The notes: generated by a model from the letters alone, not told the origin. A DNA stretch of 64,000 nucleotides from Actinostola sp. cb2023 (GCA_033675265.1 JAUJYZ010000592.1:62001-126000), one strand, 5' to 3'; counted from the first letter of the stretch, positions 34,501 through 41,325 are shown. Made by a program: numbers and translations.

Positions 34501-34985
34501 CTGAAGAAATGTCAAAACAAATGGGACTTCCTCATTTATGAAATGCTTATGATTAAAAAAAACATAGTTTAAAAATCGATTTGTAAAAAAAATTAATTTG
34601 TAGAGAATAATATTAATAATTTGAATTTAAAATATACAGTCGTTCTCGGCGCAGTTTGTCCGTGCAACATTTGCAGGCACATTATACACATTGATGTCTA
34701 ACTGAAGACCTTTATTTTCCTAGTATCAGTATGGTATGTATACCTTTTAAGTCAGTGGTGACTAAGGCTCTACACGGCCGTACACGTACCGCACAGCGCA
34801 GGGGGGCAGTACTGAGAACTGTACTATTTTATTTATTTTTTGCTGTTATATACGTATTCCCCCCCTGGATTTTGGGCTATGTACGGCCCTGCCTCTATAC
34901 CTGATACCAACGTACCTATAATCCCTGGAGTTACAAAGGTCACGGCTATGAGCAGTAAAGCAATAAGAACTTGTGTAACACCCAT
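4..34985 (-). CDS. Large secreted mosaic protein gene (MAM / lectin / PA14 / LDLa / LamG / FN2 / pentraxin / CUB), 3' end outside the window
   Basis: Thirty-six exons read on the minus strand join almost everywhere with matching phases. In transcript order: 34985-34916, 34045-33917, 33626-33376, 31509-31419, 30807-30415, 29201-28791, 28662-28639, 28303-27890, 27286-27180, 26415-26139, 25754-25567, 25130-24958, 24659-24523, 24161-24087, 23019-22740, 22103-22002, 21328-21069, 20264-20162, 19796-19569, 19241-19125, 18544-18455, 17947-17807, 17362-17112, 15863-15761, 15463-15350, 14917-14670, 13967-13871, 13670-13601, 5167-4898, 4538-4276, 3840-3670, 3313-3161, 2876-2627, 2359-2214, 2125-1862, 214-4. 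Each junction restores a codon and continues a recognisable domain; only 22740 to 22103 does not fit (phase 2 against phase 1). Every other between-module intron is phase 1. The product is secreted or membrane-tethered (the C terminus is not visible) and carries several potential carbohydrate-binding modules, so recognition, adhesion or matrix roles are plausible. No orthologue is recognised. Confidence 0.85.
508..1352. repeat. 23-bp minisatellite, about 36 copies
   Basis: Unit ACAACAATGTTGGGTGTTGC plus TGG, with indel variants (GGGGGTTGCTGCATGG). In the intron between the pentraxin-like and CUB exons. It has open frames on both strands only because the unit lacks stop codons. Confidence 0.95.
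1862..2876 (-). CDS. Pentraxin / LamG-like domain (exons 2876-2627, 2359-2214, 2125-1862)
   Basis: Exon one: YEISFPEGHSSSIKVTTGIP and FTICMWVKTSDKANAGTAFL. Exon two: KWHHICLRWDGEEAYLYLN. Exon three: GDGKLFIGLTKSQSQAIGQG, VGQFVGNINNFNFWSRFLSH and SVGCGI. This is the pentraxin order (W-v-k-t, HxCxxW, GxxxxGxxQ, GxxxxFxxW, C). The signature HxCx[ST]W reads HICLRW, with Arg at the S/T position. Phases 1, 2, 1, 1. The last exon runs directly into the CUB domain through CKDVE. Confidence 0.85.
3161..3313 (-). CDS. Short CGW module between FN2 and the pentraxin-like domain
   Basis: A 153-nt phase 1-1 exon reading NECHSVEDGWCGWNNISSNS, then WIRGKAKEMKTMELAVDDAI. The opening resembles the first exon of a MAM domain (C-x-x-x-x-D-G-x-C-G-W), but no second or third MAM exon follows before the pentraxin-like exons. 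It is therefore a truncated MAM remnant or a distinct small module. Confidence 0.65.
3465..3557. repeat. Hairpin MITE, 93 bp
   Basis: Thirty-base arms starting CGGGAACCCAGGGGTATATT (3465) and ending in its inverse (3557), loop about 33 bp. Confidence 0.78.
3670..3840 (-). CDS. Fibronectin type II domain
   Basis: A single 171-nt phase 1-1 exon: CCVIPFIYNGTARYSC, YFWCGTTSDYDRDKKRGTC. This is the FN2 consensus C-x-x-P-F-x-Y-x-G ... C ... W-C-x-T-T-x-x-Y-D-x-D ... G-x-C with all four disulfide cysteines. FN2 modules bind collagen or, in mannose-receptor-type proteins, accompany lectin domains. Confidence 0.93.
4276..13670 (-). CDS. LamG / concanavalin A-like domain (exons 13670-13601, 5167-4898, 4538-4276)
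   Basis: Exon one (70 nt) reads QLYAPKKHWKLDGSDSEL, the W-x-L-D opening of LamG_3-type domains. Exon two continues TTSYHRDSGHLVTYFNGQNV, YLESPALDFSYRSFSIICWV and YSDWSSPFQFRIFVFFGKVC. Exon three: EWTMIGFVWDPRIRTAKLYI and FQGCMRDLMVYYQPLSFSAM. The codon AG/A joins exon one to two and CA/C joins two to three, so the 8.4-kb intron between 5168 and 13600, filled by the satellite, really interrupts this domain. The last exon joins FN2 through A/GT. Confidence 0.87.
5385..13527. repeat. 8.1-kb satellite of 40-42-bp units (roughly 200 copies)
   Basis: Unit close to CCCTATACAACGCTTCACCA plus ACCCCCCTACCCTATACAAC. Variants (TTCACC, TTCCCC, TACACC; CTATTCAACGC; CCTGCC) recur in longer blocks, suggesting higher-order duplication. 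The unit has no stop codon in some frames, giving plus-strand frames of up to about 1,230 codons that are almost certainly not genes. It lies inside the intron that splits the LamG domain; in the pre-mRNA of that gene the repeat is G-rich. Confidence 0.95.
13871..15463 (-). CDS. MAM domain 4 (exons 15463-15350, 14917-14670, 13967-13871)
   Basis: Exon one: CFFEQDTCNWVASKGWKLTH; exon two: GGYMYISPLSTSVESITSPL, CVRLWYFLSNGRAYGSEINV and LLWRSSTEITTWQYVQLPL; exon three: VIIEGRKASFGSKFVLDDVT with the closing Cys. The 5' edge of the middle exon together with its acceptor is duplicated 90 bp upstream (second acceptor with exon start at 15007). Use of the upstream acceptor would add 30 residues in frame without a stop. 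Confidence 0.92.
14284..14430. repeat. Hairpin MITE, 147 bp
   Basis: Arms TACTTTCTCATAGCACATAA and the inverse, also sharing GCGCCTTGAGGGGTAATACA. In an intron of MAM 4. Confidence 0.75.
14871..15050. repeat. 90-bp tandem duplication of an exon edge (two copies)
   Basis: Copies at 14871-14960 and 14961-15050. Each holds the first 47 coding bases of the middle exon of MAM 4, its acceptor (TGTTATTCCAG on the minus strand) and intron sequence. Confidence 0.9.
15761..17947 (-). CDS. MAM domain 3 (exons 17947-17807, 17362-17112, 15863-15761)
   Basis: Exon one: HCDFDEGGLCGLMQDRHGDF and EWQLRSGSTPTRNTGPS, a near-consensus MAM opening. Exon two: KYVYIEASDRKPGEKAMLSS, VCVSFWYHMSGTDTGSLNVY and LLWERKGHVGNMW. 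Exon three: IFEGVTGSGALGDIAVDDLT with the closing Cys. Exon lengths (141, 251, 103) and phases (1, 1, 0, 1) match the other MAM copies. The second intron holds the G-rich 12-bp array and a small TIR element. Confidence 0.93.
15904..16640. repeat. G-rich 12-bp minisatellite
   Basis: Units GGGGCCAGGGTA, GGGGCCAGGGCA and GGGGACAGGGTA over about 735 bp. Open in several frames on both strands (e.g. GRGQ repeats) without other coding signs. In an intron of MAM 3. Confidence 0.95.
16841..17008. mobile_element. TIR element CAGGGC(C/A)GTACATA, 168 bp
   Basis: Same family as 40600-40919, flanked by CTCTG on both sides (16836-16840, 17009-17013). Lies in the second intron of MAM 3. Confidence 0.85.
17978..18416. 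mobile_element. MITE containing a second MITE
   Basis: Outer sequence GGGAAACCTACGGCACGGAG ... GGTACGGAATCGAAGACAT is interrupted by 18056-18279 and resumes with CAACCAATCACGCG ... ACTCATACGAAAACGACTC, as seen uninterrupted at 60648-60812. The insert has arms of about 100 bp starting TAGGGAGCTTAAGCAGCAGA with GCGCGCGCACTGACGAAT. Lies in the intron between MAM 3 and the linker exon. Confidence 0.78.
18455..18544 (-). CDS. Short Cys-containing linker exon between LDLa and MAM 3
   Basis: A 90-nt exon, phase 1-1, with acceptor TTTGTTTTGCAG, reading GCPLNNISCMSLTQTTFENQ and a further Cys before ALTK. Two overlapping donors are possible, GTACCG at 18460 and GTAAAG at 18454; both are phase 1 and differ by two residues. 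No family is recognised; the four-Cys spacing suggests a small disulfide module or a degenerate LDLa repeat. Confidence 0.65.
18730..19120. repeat. 86-87-bp tandem repeat, about 4.5 copies
   Basis: Unit begins AGTATCATAATAAAGCTACA and contains TACATGCGGAGTAGTTCTAA. It ends 4 bp from the donor of the third LDLa exon. Confidence 0.88.
19125..19796 (-). CDS. Three LDL-receptor class A repeats (exons 19796-19569 and 19241-19125)
   Basis: The first exon encodes two repeats: CNSMTEFQCANGKC ... CDGDSFCIDGSDEANC and CLSNTFSCPNGDC ... CDGKKDCKDDGSDESRC. The second encodes CPEDHFQCVSGGC ... CDGQPQCEDTTDEPGLC. Each has six cysteines and the acidic calcium cage (D...D-E). Such repeats bind ligands in calcium-dependent fashion. 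All borders are phase 1. The first exon's donor lies next to a 10-bp tandem repeat (CCGCTCTGCT units), the second next to an 86-87-bp tandem array. Confidence 0.93.
19437..19526. repeat. 10-bp tandem repeat
   Basis: CCGCTCTGCT repeated about nine times directly downstream of the LDLa 1-2 exon donor. Confidence 0.92.
20162..22103 (-). CDS. MAM domain 2 (exons 22103-22002, 21328-21069, 20264-20162)
   Basis: Exon one reads CHFTKDTCTFKNGDG ... QWNFTKT; exon two WIQSDQVMHSIGICLSFDF, LEVLLKTSS and WKAVDTFK; exon three IIFVGKSMMNNSVGLDSVSL with the closing Cys in TSMC. The last exon is 103 nt, exactly the length of its counterpart in MAM 3, and has the same phases (0 in, 1 out). This MAM is more diverged than the others (CTF replaces CxW). 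It leads directly into the LDLa repeats. Confidence 0.85.
21697..21839. mobile_element. MITE, AGAGTGCAAATCATATGTCC family
   Basis: Inverted ends AGAGTGCAAATCATATGTCC and GGACATGTGGTTTGCACTCT around GTACTATT palindromes; same family as 60954-61096. In an intron of MAM 2. Confidence 0.75.
22740..24161 (-). CDS. Two exons of unrecognised sequence between PA14 and MAM 2 (24161-24087, 23019-22740)
   Basis: The 75-nt exon (phase 1-1) reads FKNITFNIDGPQ ... HLLALK. The 280-nt exon starts ASYKHCCNGAYCTACPANVH and continues LDLSILSINVNGTTKQ and YTYVGDVSALLCQGSRTFTI; it has a Cys-rich start and beta-strand-like alternation. No family is recognised. The best donor of the second exon (GTGAGC at 22739) leaves phase 2, which does not match the phase-1 start of the next MAM exon, so either a small exon lies between (22.1-22.7 kb, filled with ATT and ATTC repeats) or another donor is used. 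Confidence 0.6.
24523..25754 (-). CDS. PA14 domain (exons 25754-25567, 25130-24958, 24659-24523)
   Basis: Exon one contains LQEVWFDLPWSSISKL and AGLFGTRLTTYLQ; exon two begins VPTSGKYTFYIACDGECELW, the hallmark PA14 strand pair; exon three gives LYKLEILMKQYRTYGF and ATRLPNGTFEGPI. The style resembles the PA14 of fibrocystin-like and other extracellular proteins. PA14 modules are beta-barrel domains often involved in glycan binding. The second exon start was set at TTTCTATCAG because only this acceptor keeps the frame (phase 0) and joins TTYLQ to VPTSG. Phases: 1, 0, 2, 1. Confidence 0.85.
24691..24930. repeat. About 110-bp tandem repeat, 2.2 copies
   Basis: Unit GGGATWCCTGTGTAGAAGGG, TCACAAAGGAATGACAATA, GACCAAGAATG, then CTCCTCTCTTATTCCTTGGG. 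Lies between PA14 exons two and three. Confidence 0.8.
25263..25473. repeat. Long hairpin with TTTCCTGTGGTAGAGCGCGC arms
   Basis: Arms CTTTTTTGATGGGTTTCCTG / inverse, then GTAGAGCGCGCGCAA, with an inner GGGCTCCCTGTGCT...AGCACAGGGAGCCC hairpin. A half copy lies at about 28516-28580. In a PA14 intron. Confidence 0.75.
26139..27286 (-). CDS. F-type lectin (fucolectin-like) domain, exons 27286-27180 and 26415-26139
   Basis: The first exon gives NHAFKRPTSHNTT ... HHSYAVDGKYATCYQT, the typical F-lectin/F5-8C opening with the AVDG motif. The second gives SPWLKIKLAKEMFVAKVEIT, NRRSCCLKT, MRVLLGN and ends TLTLCEVRVTAF, matching the LCEVxV closing strand. The double-Cys block after NR is characteristic of F-type lectins. 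Known fucose-binding members have an Arg-Gly-Asp at the NR position; here it reads RRS, so the canonical fucose pocket looks altered. Phases: 1 in, 0 between, 1 out. Confidence 0.85.
26918..27111. repeat. MITE with 26-bp perfect inverted ends
   Basis: TTTAGTAGAAACCAACTAGC at the left, its exact inverse at the right, about 194 bp in total, in the intron of the F-type lectin. Contains an AATCTGATTGGCTAACG CCAAT-type motif. Confidence 0.75.
27890..28303 (-). CDS. C-type lectin-like domain B
   Basis: A 414-nt phase 1-1 exon. It reads CGNNSWIHIDSNCFKLI, then WDASKKDCVKYSSVLAIVD, VKIFIGLTYVPELRWDNGQ, FWYPGHPS, RCVLLRLAQYGWRLYQSSC and KYICQT: the standard CTLD order with the WIGL-like core (FIGL) and the last two disulfide cysteines. 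The long-loop EPN/QPD motif is not present (GQPID and YPGHPS lie there), so sugar specificity cannot be predicted. The acceptor is ATTTATCTTCAG, the donor GTAAGTC. Confidence 0.9.
28639..28662 (-). CDS. Possible micro-exon linking the two C-type lectin domains
   Basis: A 24-nt candidate exon between an AG at 28664-28663 and a GTGAG donor reads LEFESVK in the only frame that joins both CTLD exons (phase 1 in, phase 1 out). Without it the two CTLD exons still join in frame, so it may be optional or false. Support is only the splice signals and the phase. Confidence 0.35.
28791..29201 (-). CDS. C-type lectin-like domain A
   Basis: A single 411-nt phase 1-1 exon encodes a complete CTLD: opening CRPGWAAVGVTCIRF, the long first helix region with CLKQGGNHLVT, a YFVGASAFNSYQWLWLN core in the place of the WIGL motif, and closing NCAFLRRKMGKWEVHAASC ... 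YSLC. The four core cysteines of the fold are present. The calcium/sugar motifs EPN or QPD and WND are absent, so classical calcium-dependent mannose or galactose binding is doubtful. The donor is GTAAGT after ...SKKE. Confidence 0.88.
29860..30349. repeat. Pentanucleotide GTGTT microsatellite
   Basis: About 490 bp of TTGTG repeats with few interruptions, between the CTLD A exon and the 131-residue module. Confidence 0.95.
30415..30807 (-). CDS. Unrecognised 131-residue extracellular module
   Basis: One exon, 393 nt, phase 1 on both sides, so it behaves as a self-contained shuffled module. The acceptor is CATTGGACAG and the donor GTAAGT. It reads from TKWLHVYFTEEENRF to FFYAKVGFHS, with hydrophobic/aromatic alternation suggestive of a beta sandwich and cysteines in the segments SCTKD, FNCNP and RCCGE. 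I do not recognise a family. It sits between MAM 1 and the first C-type lectin domain and keeps the reading frame through both junctions, so it is very likely translated. Confidence 0.75.
31069..31339. repeat. MITE with TTACCGCCGATTC inverted ends
   Basis: Arms of about 38 bp including GATGAAACGCGACCACCTAG, about 270 bp in total, between the 131-residue module and MAM 1 exon 3. A shorter hairpin (TTTTGACACTGA arms, about 30938-30980) lies next to it. Confidence 0.75.
31419..34045 (-). CDS. MAM domain 1 (exons 34045-33917, 33626-33376, 31509-31419)
   Basis: Three exons make one MAM domain. The first gives NYSCNFDGTLCNW, the usual C-x-F-x(4)-C-x-W opening. The second (251 nt, the same length as the middle exon of MAM 3) holds GSYLYIEAS, SPIIKGPQCMTFKYHM and IIVYIKTS. 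The third gives VLIHGIRGADWSSDAAIDEV, the closing G-x-x-x-x-x-D-E-V block. Phases are 1, 1, 0, 1. MAM domains are extracellular adhesion modules of the jelly-roll type. The 5' edge of the third exon is the source of the 112-bp tandem array just upstream of it in the intron. Confidence 0.88.
31476..32932. repeat. 112-bp tandem repeat, 13 copies, derived from the edge of a MAM exon
   Basis: Each unit starts ACCAATCAGCTCCTCGTATT and contains CCATGAATTAGCACCTATAT, the reverse complement of the acceptor and first 34 bases of exon 31509-31419, followed by intron sequence. The first unit is the exon edge itself; copies are 97-100 percent identical by eye. Confidence 0.95.
32929..33222. repeat. Hairpin MITE bordering the 112-bp array
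   Basis: Arms ATACACCTATTCCAAA and inverse, with GAAAGCAACAAGCAAGAAGC and GACCGCAAAGG shared by both arms. Its left end abuts the last copy of the array within the array's own ATACACC sequence. Confidence 0.75.
34143..34265. repeat. Hairpin MITE, AGGCCCTG ends
   Basis: Ends AGGCCCTG / CAGGGCCT and arms AGAGAGATAACCCTAGCA / inverse. In intron 1 of the mosaic gene. Confidence 0.65.
34773..34892. mobile_element. TIR element of the CAGGGCCGTACATA family, inverted, 120 bp
   Basis: Reads CACGGCCGTACACGTACC ... GTACTGAGAACTGTACTATT ... TATGTACGGCCCTG, with CTCTA at 34768-34772 and again at 34893-34897. Sits in intron 1 of the mosaic gene, about 24 bp from the signal-peptide exon donor. Confidence 0.78.
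34916..34985 (-). CDS. Signal-peptide exon and start codon of the mosaic gene
   Basis: The ATG (34985-34983) opens MGVTQVLIALLLIAVTFVTP, a short polar N terminus followed by a long hydrophobic core, and the exon ends after one base of a codon at a GTACGT donor. The leftover G joins GA of the next exon to give Gly, and the first MAM domain (NYSCNFDG...) starts at once, which strongly supports this start. A good acceptor (TTTGTTTAG) lies at 34996, so the 5' UTR may be split by an intron. A small inverted-repeat transposon sits only about 24 bp downstream of the donor. Confidence 0.82.
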
Positions 34986-34995
34986 TACGGTAGCC

Positions 34996-37725
34996 CTAAA
35001 CAAACACAAAAATATAGTGGTAAATATTATGTGTTACGCACTAAGTTCATTTAACGTTATCTTATATTAATATGTGGTGTGATTGTGTCCCGAGAAGAAA
35101 TACTAGAAGGATCAGTCAAATACGGTAAAGGTGGAAGTGTCAAAATTGACGGTTTCCAATAGATTTCCATGAGTTTGACGCGCGCGCGTTTTTTCCATAC
35201 CGAATTTTATCTTCAATAGTTGATGAGATATCTTACGAGTGAGCGCAGCCGCGATGTCTTCCCTGACCTTCCGAAGTGTAAAGGGAAGTCGATCAAAAGT
35301 ACCCGCACCTGTGCGTGAGGTGAAAACGTTTTTTTTAAATGGCGGCGTTGTCATAGAAACGTGGTTTCGACCAATCAGAGCGCGCATTATATCGAAGGAA
35401 TTTTCGTGCCATCGCAAATTTGCATTCAGCAAATAACTTATCTGTCAGTCTCCTGCTGATTAGGTATATAATCAATATAATACCTTAATCGATCATAGCA
35501 ATTCAACAAAATAAAACATTTGACTGCACAAATATTGCTTTCGTTTCGACTGGAAACATCACGAAATATTTAACACATTTGTTTGGCTAAAAATAGTGCA
35601 ATCTATCAATGTATTTGAAAACTCACTTAGTCTCGAAATCATATCATTTCCCATAATGAAACACTGAGCATTTAAAAATTCGTTGCAAACTGAGTTTCAG
35701 GAAATCAGTTAAATAAGGGTGTTGACCAAAAGTGTTGCAGTAACAAATACTATATTAAAAATGGTATCAAGTCAAACACACAGTCTAAAATGCTGGAATT
35801 TCTCAAGTTTCATTTTTATTCAAAATAATTTATATAAATAGCACTAGCAGAAAGGCGGGCAAAGAGAACGGGCTTCCGCATCCTTGATGAATCAGGATCA
35901 CCATATTGCGCTAAACTGTATAATTAGTTTCAATATAAACTTTTAAACAGTCCGAGCCCAAAGCACTGTTTGCGGTAATTTGGACCTTTTCTTATCAAGA
36001 TGCTTTAACTACAATAGCATTACTAATGGTTCAAGCATAATGATTCTGACTACATGTAGGGTTGGGGAAAGGTGTCACGGCAAATAGAATTCATTTTTAC
36101 TCAGTACAAATTCTAAGAAATTCGAAAACTGAAGCAAAAACACTTGAACCGCTTCCTGCAAGTCAGCCTTGCCGATCGGTACTAGTGATACTGAGTATTG
36201 GACCAGTTATATAAATAAAAAGCAATTTTGAAGTTTCCAGTTTAATCAGAGTATGAGATTATTTAAAGTAAGTGGTAGTGATAACTATTGGTTCAAATAT
36301 AATTTAGATGGACATGTAGTCAGTACAAATAATAAGCTAACTGATTAATTCATCGAACTCAAACAGAATGAAACTTGAACACAAACTATTAAAATAAACT
36401 GAAAAACTGTTTTATCACTGAGCCTATCAATAACTTGAGTTCACTGTACTTCATTCTGCACACATGTTCGGACCGATTGATTGATTGATTCTAGTTTAAA
36501 ATCAAACTAGATGTCTTCATTTCGGAACTGTAACAAAATCAGATAATCATACAATTGTGTAGTTCGTGCATTGAGAACAATTACTGTCAAAAATAATAAA
36601 ATATGCATCCAATCTGTAAAGTCTTGTGAAGAAAATATTCAAAATAAGAATAAGAATATGAATTAAGGTAGTCCCTGTCCGCAAGTGATGACCGACTAGT
36701 AAGACTTTGTCATCACTACTGACACTACTGATTAATTAAAAGCAACGATTTGTCTTGTTTTCGTGTTTTTTCCTCCCACTGTTTTATTCATGACTTATTT
36801 GAGTTTCCTGTTCTCTTCGTCTTCAACAAAAAAAAAGTTCGAATAAAAATCATAAACTTTCATTATAATGATTAGAGTATATAGGCCCATTTGTCCTTGT
36901 TGATTTGCATTCATTTTTATCTTCATTTTCCTTTTTTTCTTCATTTATTTCATTTATTTCCTTTTTCTTTTTGTTCAGGCTTTTTGATTGTGCATTGAGA
37001 TTATGTGTTCTACTTCGTCATTTGTAAGCACAAACAACGGGAACAATAAAAGTGAAATTAAATGTGAACAAACAAGTTTCTTTTTGGTCGCATTTTCTGC
37101 ATAATGGTATAATAATGCTTATTTATTGTGCCCTGAAATCACTACTAGATATATTTCATTTATGTTATCATGTTTTCTATACGTGCATAACCAACTTGAT
37201 ATTGTAAAACGTATCGATACACAAGAGCTGGCTTGTCAAAGACGCGGCCTGATCTTCGAGTTCGTTGAAAACGTCCGGCTCCGTTTTCGGCGTTGAATAT
37301 CCGGTCGAGTTCTGTCGAGTAACGTATAACTAAGTTTCCCAGGGAAATAGCTTAATATTTCATGTAAAATGAAGTACTAGCTTACCTTAGAGTGAAGAGA
37401 AGGGGTATCACAACTAAGTCTGTGCCGCCTAGCTAGCCTATTGCATGACATACGAACATCTGGCTAGCCAATACTTGGACAGTTTTCCTGACACTAACAC
37501 AACAATGAAATTAACTTCAGCAGAAATCAAAAGAAAAAAAAACCCTTCCTACAATAATAATATTCAGTGAAAGTTAAGTCTTCCAACCAACTAAAAAGTT
37601 GGATAATTCTTACCAGTCTCTGAACACCTCTGGGTGAATTGAGCTGATACATTAGCAAATACAAACTGCTTTGTTGACTTTAGTTTGTAAATTGCTTTTT
37701 AGAAAATATCAGTAAATTAACACGA
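34996..37725. other. Upstream flank of the mosaic gene, no exon recognised
   Basis: The first 440 bp (35000-35440) are GC-richer and contain ACCAATCAGAGCGCGC and a GACGCGCGCGCG tract, which could belong to the promoter of the minus-strand gene or to a MITE. 35440-37725 is AT-rich with no convincing frame, TIR pair or RNA gene. Confidence 0.4.
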
Positions 37726-37944
37726 AACACCATGGGCAATGTATTTTATACAGTTAAAAAGATATCAAAAATTACAGATTTTGCGGTAAAAAGTGTTACT
37801 GATTTTATTAGTCTTATAGTTATTTTAAAGCCAAGTCATGGAATTAGGCCGATTATTGAAATTTTGCTTATTTCGATCACTGTTTCAATTTGCATTTGCC
37901 AACATATGTCCAACATCTTTTTACACACTTTTTGAGTGTAAACA

Positions 37945-38441
37945 CAGGGGCGGATCCAGGTTTTTGTTAAACAGGGGTTGTGTTGCGGACGTTGTGTTGT
38001 GTGAGCGGCAAAGCCGCGAAGTACTAGGGGGGTGTGGGGGCATCAGAAATTTTTGAAATCTACAAGCTCTAAAATGCAATTTTTAGAGATCTGGAGTTGT
38101 TTTATTAACACAACAAATCTCAATTTTCAGTAAAATTTTGAGTTTATTGGACATCCAACAACGGATGCTTGGAAGAGTCTTCTTGGGTGAGCTTACAAGT
38201 ATGAAGGCTTCACATACGTTTTTGACGCTAAAAACGGCAGGTTCTTTCTGTTATGAGTCAAACCGGCCTCGAAGTCGAACGGTCGTGTAAACAGTATGAA
38301 TGAATTATATTATTCTTACGAGGGAGAGAGCTGAAAGTGCAAGAGAGACCTACGGACAGACATATCTATACAAGCGGTATTAAAAAAATATCCATAGGGG
38401 GGGTTGCAACCCCCAGAACCCTCCCCCTGGATCCGCCCCTG
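37945..38441. mobile_element. TIR element CAGGGGCGGATCCAG, 497 bp
   Basis: Inverted ends CAGGGGCGGATCCAG / CTGGATCCGCCCCTG, flanked by AAACA on both sides (37940-37944, 38442-38446). Non-coding, probably a deleted derivative. The 5-bp duplication and CAGGG...CCCTG ends recall the 16.8/34.8/40.6-kb family. Confidence 0.8.
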
Positions 38442-38446
38442 AAACA

Positions 38447-40595
38447 CCGCTCGGTCAATACAGATACTTTAACGTTTTAACGCTCTGTCAATCAAAGACA
38501 TAAACATCATGATCATCACTATTTATCATATTAAGTGTATCACTATTAATTATTATTATTATCATCATTCCTATCTCCATCATCATCACAGAAAGGTTAG
38601 GGTTATGATGGTCTTCACAAGCACGATTATCACAAGTCAATTTTCTCATCCTTATTATCATCACCAATCATGATCACCATCAGTGCTATTCATCAGAATC
38701 CACCACCATCACGGTCACAATCATCACCGGCCACCATTATCATGATCATCATCAGCACCACCACCACTACTCATCATCATCATCACATAAATGATCGTCG
38801 ATCATCATTAAGATATCCACCACCATCACGGTCACAATCATCACCACCATTATCATGATCATCAGCAGCACCACCACCACTACTCATCATCATCATCACA
38901 AAAATGATCGTCGATCATCATTAAGATATCCACCACCATCACGTACGGTCACAATCATCACCAGCCACGATTATCATGATCATCATCAGCACCACCACCA
39001 CTACTCATCATCATCATCACATAAATGATCGTCGATCATCATTAAGATATCCACCACCATCACGGTCACAATCATCACCGGCCACCATTATCATCAGCAG
39101 CAGCACCACCACTACTCATCATCATCATCACATAAATGATCGTCGATCATCATTAAGATATCCACCACCATCACGGTCACAATCATCACCACCATTATCA
39201 TGATCATCAGCAGCAGCACCACCACTACTCATCATCATCATCACATAAATAAATGTCATCATTAAGATATCCACCACCACCATCACGGTCACAATCATCA
39301 CCACCATTATCATGATCATCAGCACCACCACCACTACTCATCATCATCATCATATAAATAATCGTCATCATTAAGATATCCACCACCATCACGGTCACAA
39401 TCATCACCACCATTATCATGATCATCAGCACCACCACCACTACTCATCATCATCATCATATAAATAATCGTCATCATTAAGATATCCACCACCATCACGG
39501 TCACAATCATCACCACCATTATCATGATCATCAGCACCACCACCACTACTCATCCTCATCATCACATAAATGATCGTCATCAATAAGATATCCACCACCG
39601 ACACCATCACGATCGGCATAATCATCGCCATCATTATCATCAGTCTTGATGATCATCGTCACATATGCTTCACTACCTCCGTCTTCACCATCCACATTAC
39701 CATCATCAATCATCATCATTACCACAATCATTGTTATCGTTGCTTTTCCAAACTGGTTCGTTAGTGTTTTGCTGTTTGTTTTTGGTTTGTTTGACTGGGT
39801 ATAAAATTTATTGTTCCGTAGCGTGAGCAGGCCATTCATGTAGCTTCAAAGCGTTCTTAGTTTTAAATCGAGACCAATAAAGGAACCTGCTTGAAGGTCC
39901 GGTCAACAGTCACATAAACAGGAAAATGTACTGATTCAAAATGAAAATGTTTAAAAATAACAATTGTTGAGAGCGAAACTGTTTGTGTTTTCAGTCGTGA
40001 AAACGATATCAACGATATCTTGTGTAGAAAAGACGTATATAAACAGTTTGTAGAAAACTTTTTTTTCAGTTAACTATGGAAAAGTACAGAACATGAATGA
40101 TTCATTTATAGCCGGACGCAGATTTAAATAACTTATCGGATACAAGAAGCTGGACTGCAATAAATGTCATCTATCGTGAAACCTATACAATTTGCACCGA
40201 TAAAAACATAAGCCATTTATTTGTTCTTACAAACATTAATTGTTTACAAAAAATCTCTACCATCAAACTTAGTTTTCATGCAAGCTTCAATCACTAACCT
40301 GATGGTCGCTCAGAAACTATACGTTAATCTCCACAACTTTACACTGACTTGATTTTCTGTTTTGCTTTTCGCAAAAGTTGGCCATTTTCAATTAAGTGCG
40401 CAGATGGTTCCGGTTTCAACCAAGAACTGAGTATAACATGCAAAGACGAATAACGTCATCAGGGCGGCCGGTATCCAGAATTTCAACGAGTGTATTTAAC
40501 CACAAATCAACGGCGCCGGATAAAATACGACACTGCATGTCAGTAATAACAAATACTGACCCAATGAAACCAACTTCATTTAAGATCTCATGTCT
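38447..40595. other. Non-coding stretch with the ATC minisatellite
   Basis: Apart from 38505-39735, only AT-rich single-copy-looking DNA. A short minus frame (40416-40619) reads protein-like but has no splice partners. Confidence 0.5.
38505..39735. repeat. ATC/CAC-rich minisatellite, 107-117-bp units, about eight copies
   Basis: Units contain ATCCACCACCATCACGGTCA, ATTATCATGATCATCAGC and ATGATCGTCGATCATC; unit length shrinks from 117 to 107 bp along the array. Confidence 0.88.
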
Positions 40596-40599
40596 GATA

Positions 40600-40919
<320 letters not shown>

Positions 40920-41233
40920 TGATAGCCAGTGTCAAGAATTGGTTTTCAATTCCTGGATTCTTTTAAAATTAAACTCGATCAACAATATGAGTTCAATCAG
41001 TGTAGATCGTTGCAGTGCAAATGAAAGACAAACACGTCAAGGAAAACGTCTTTTACAACACAATTGCTCGTCAAACAGTGTTTGTGCACCTGCACTACTA
41101 GTCACTACAACAGCACAGGCTGTAGCTTCAGCCTTTAGTAAATACAGTTAGTTGGCATTTTTATTTCATTCTTCACCTTGTGTACTGATCGTCTTCGTTG
41201 ATGATACTGTTTATATGACATTGGTGTCGCTAT

Positions 41234-41235
41234 TA

Positions 41236-41275
<40 letters not shown>

Positions 41276-41278
41276 TAC

Positions 41279-41320
<42 letters not shown>

Positions 41321-41325
41321 TACTA

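Noticed and set aside
35112..35432. 106-codon minus frame (TFDRLPFTLRKVREDIAAAL)
   Set aside because: Reads somewhat protein-like, but has no signal, domain or splice partner and covers a GC-rich segment upstream of the signal-peptide exon that may be promoter.
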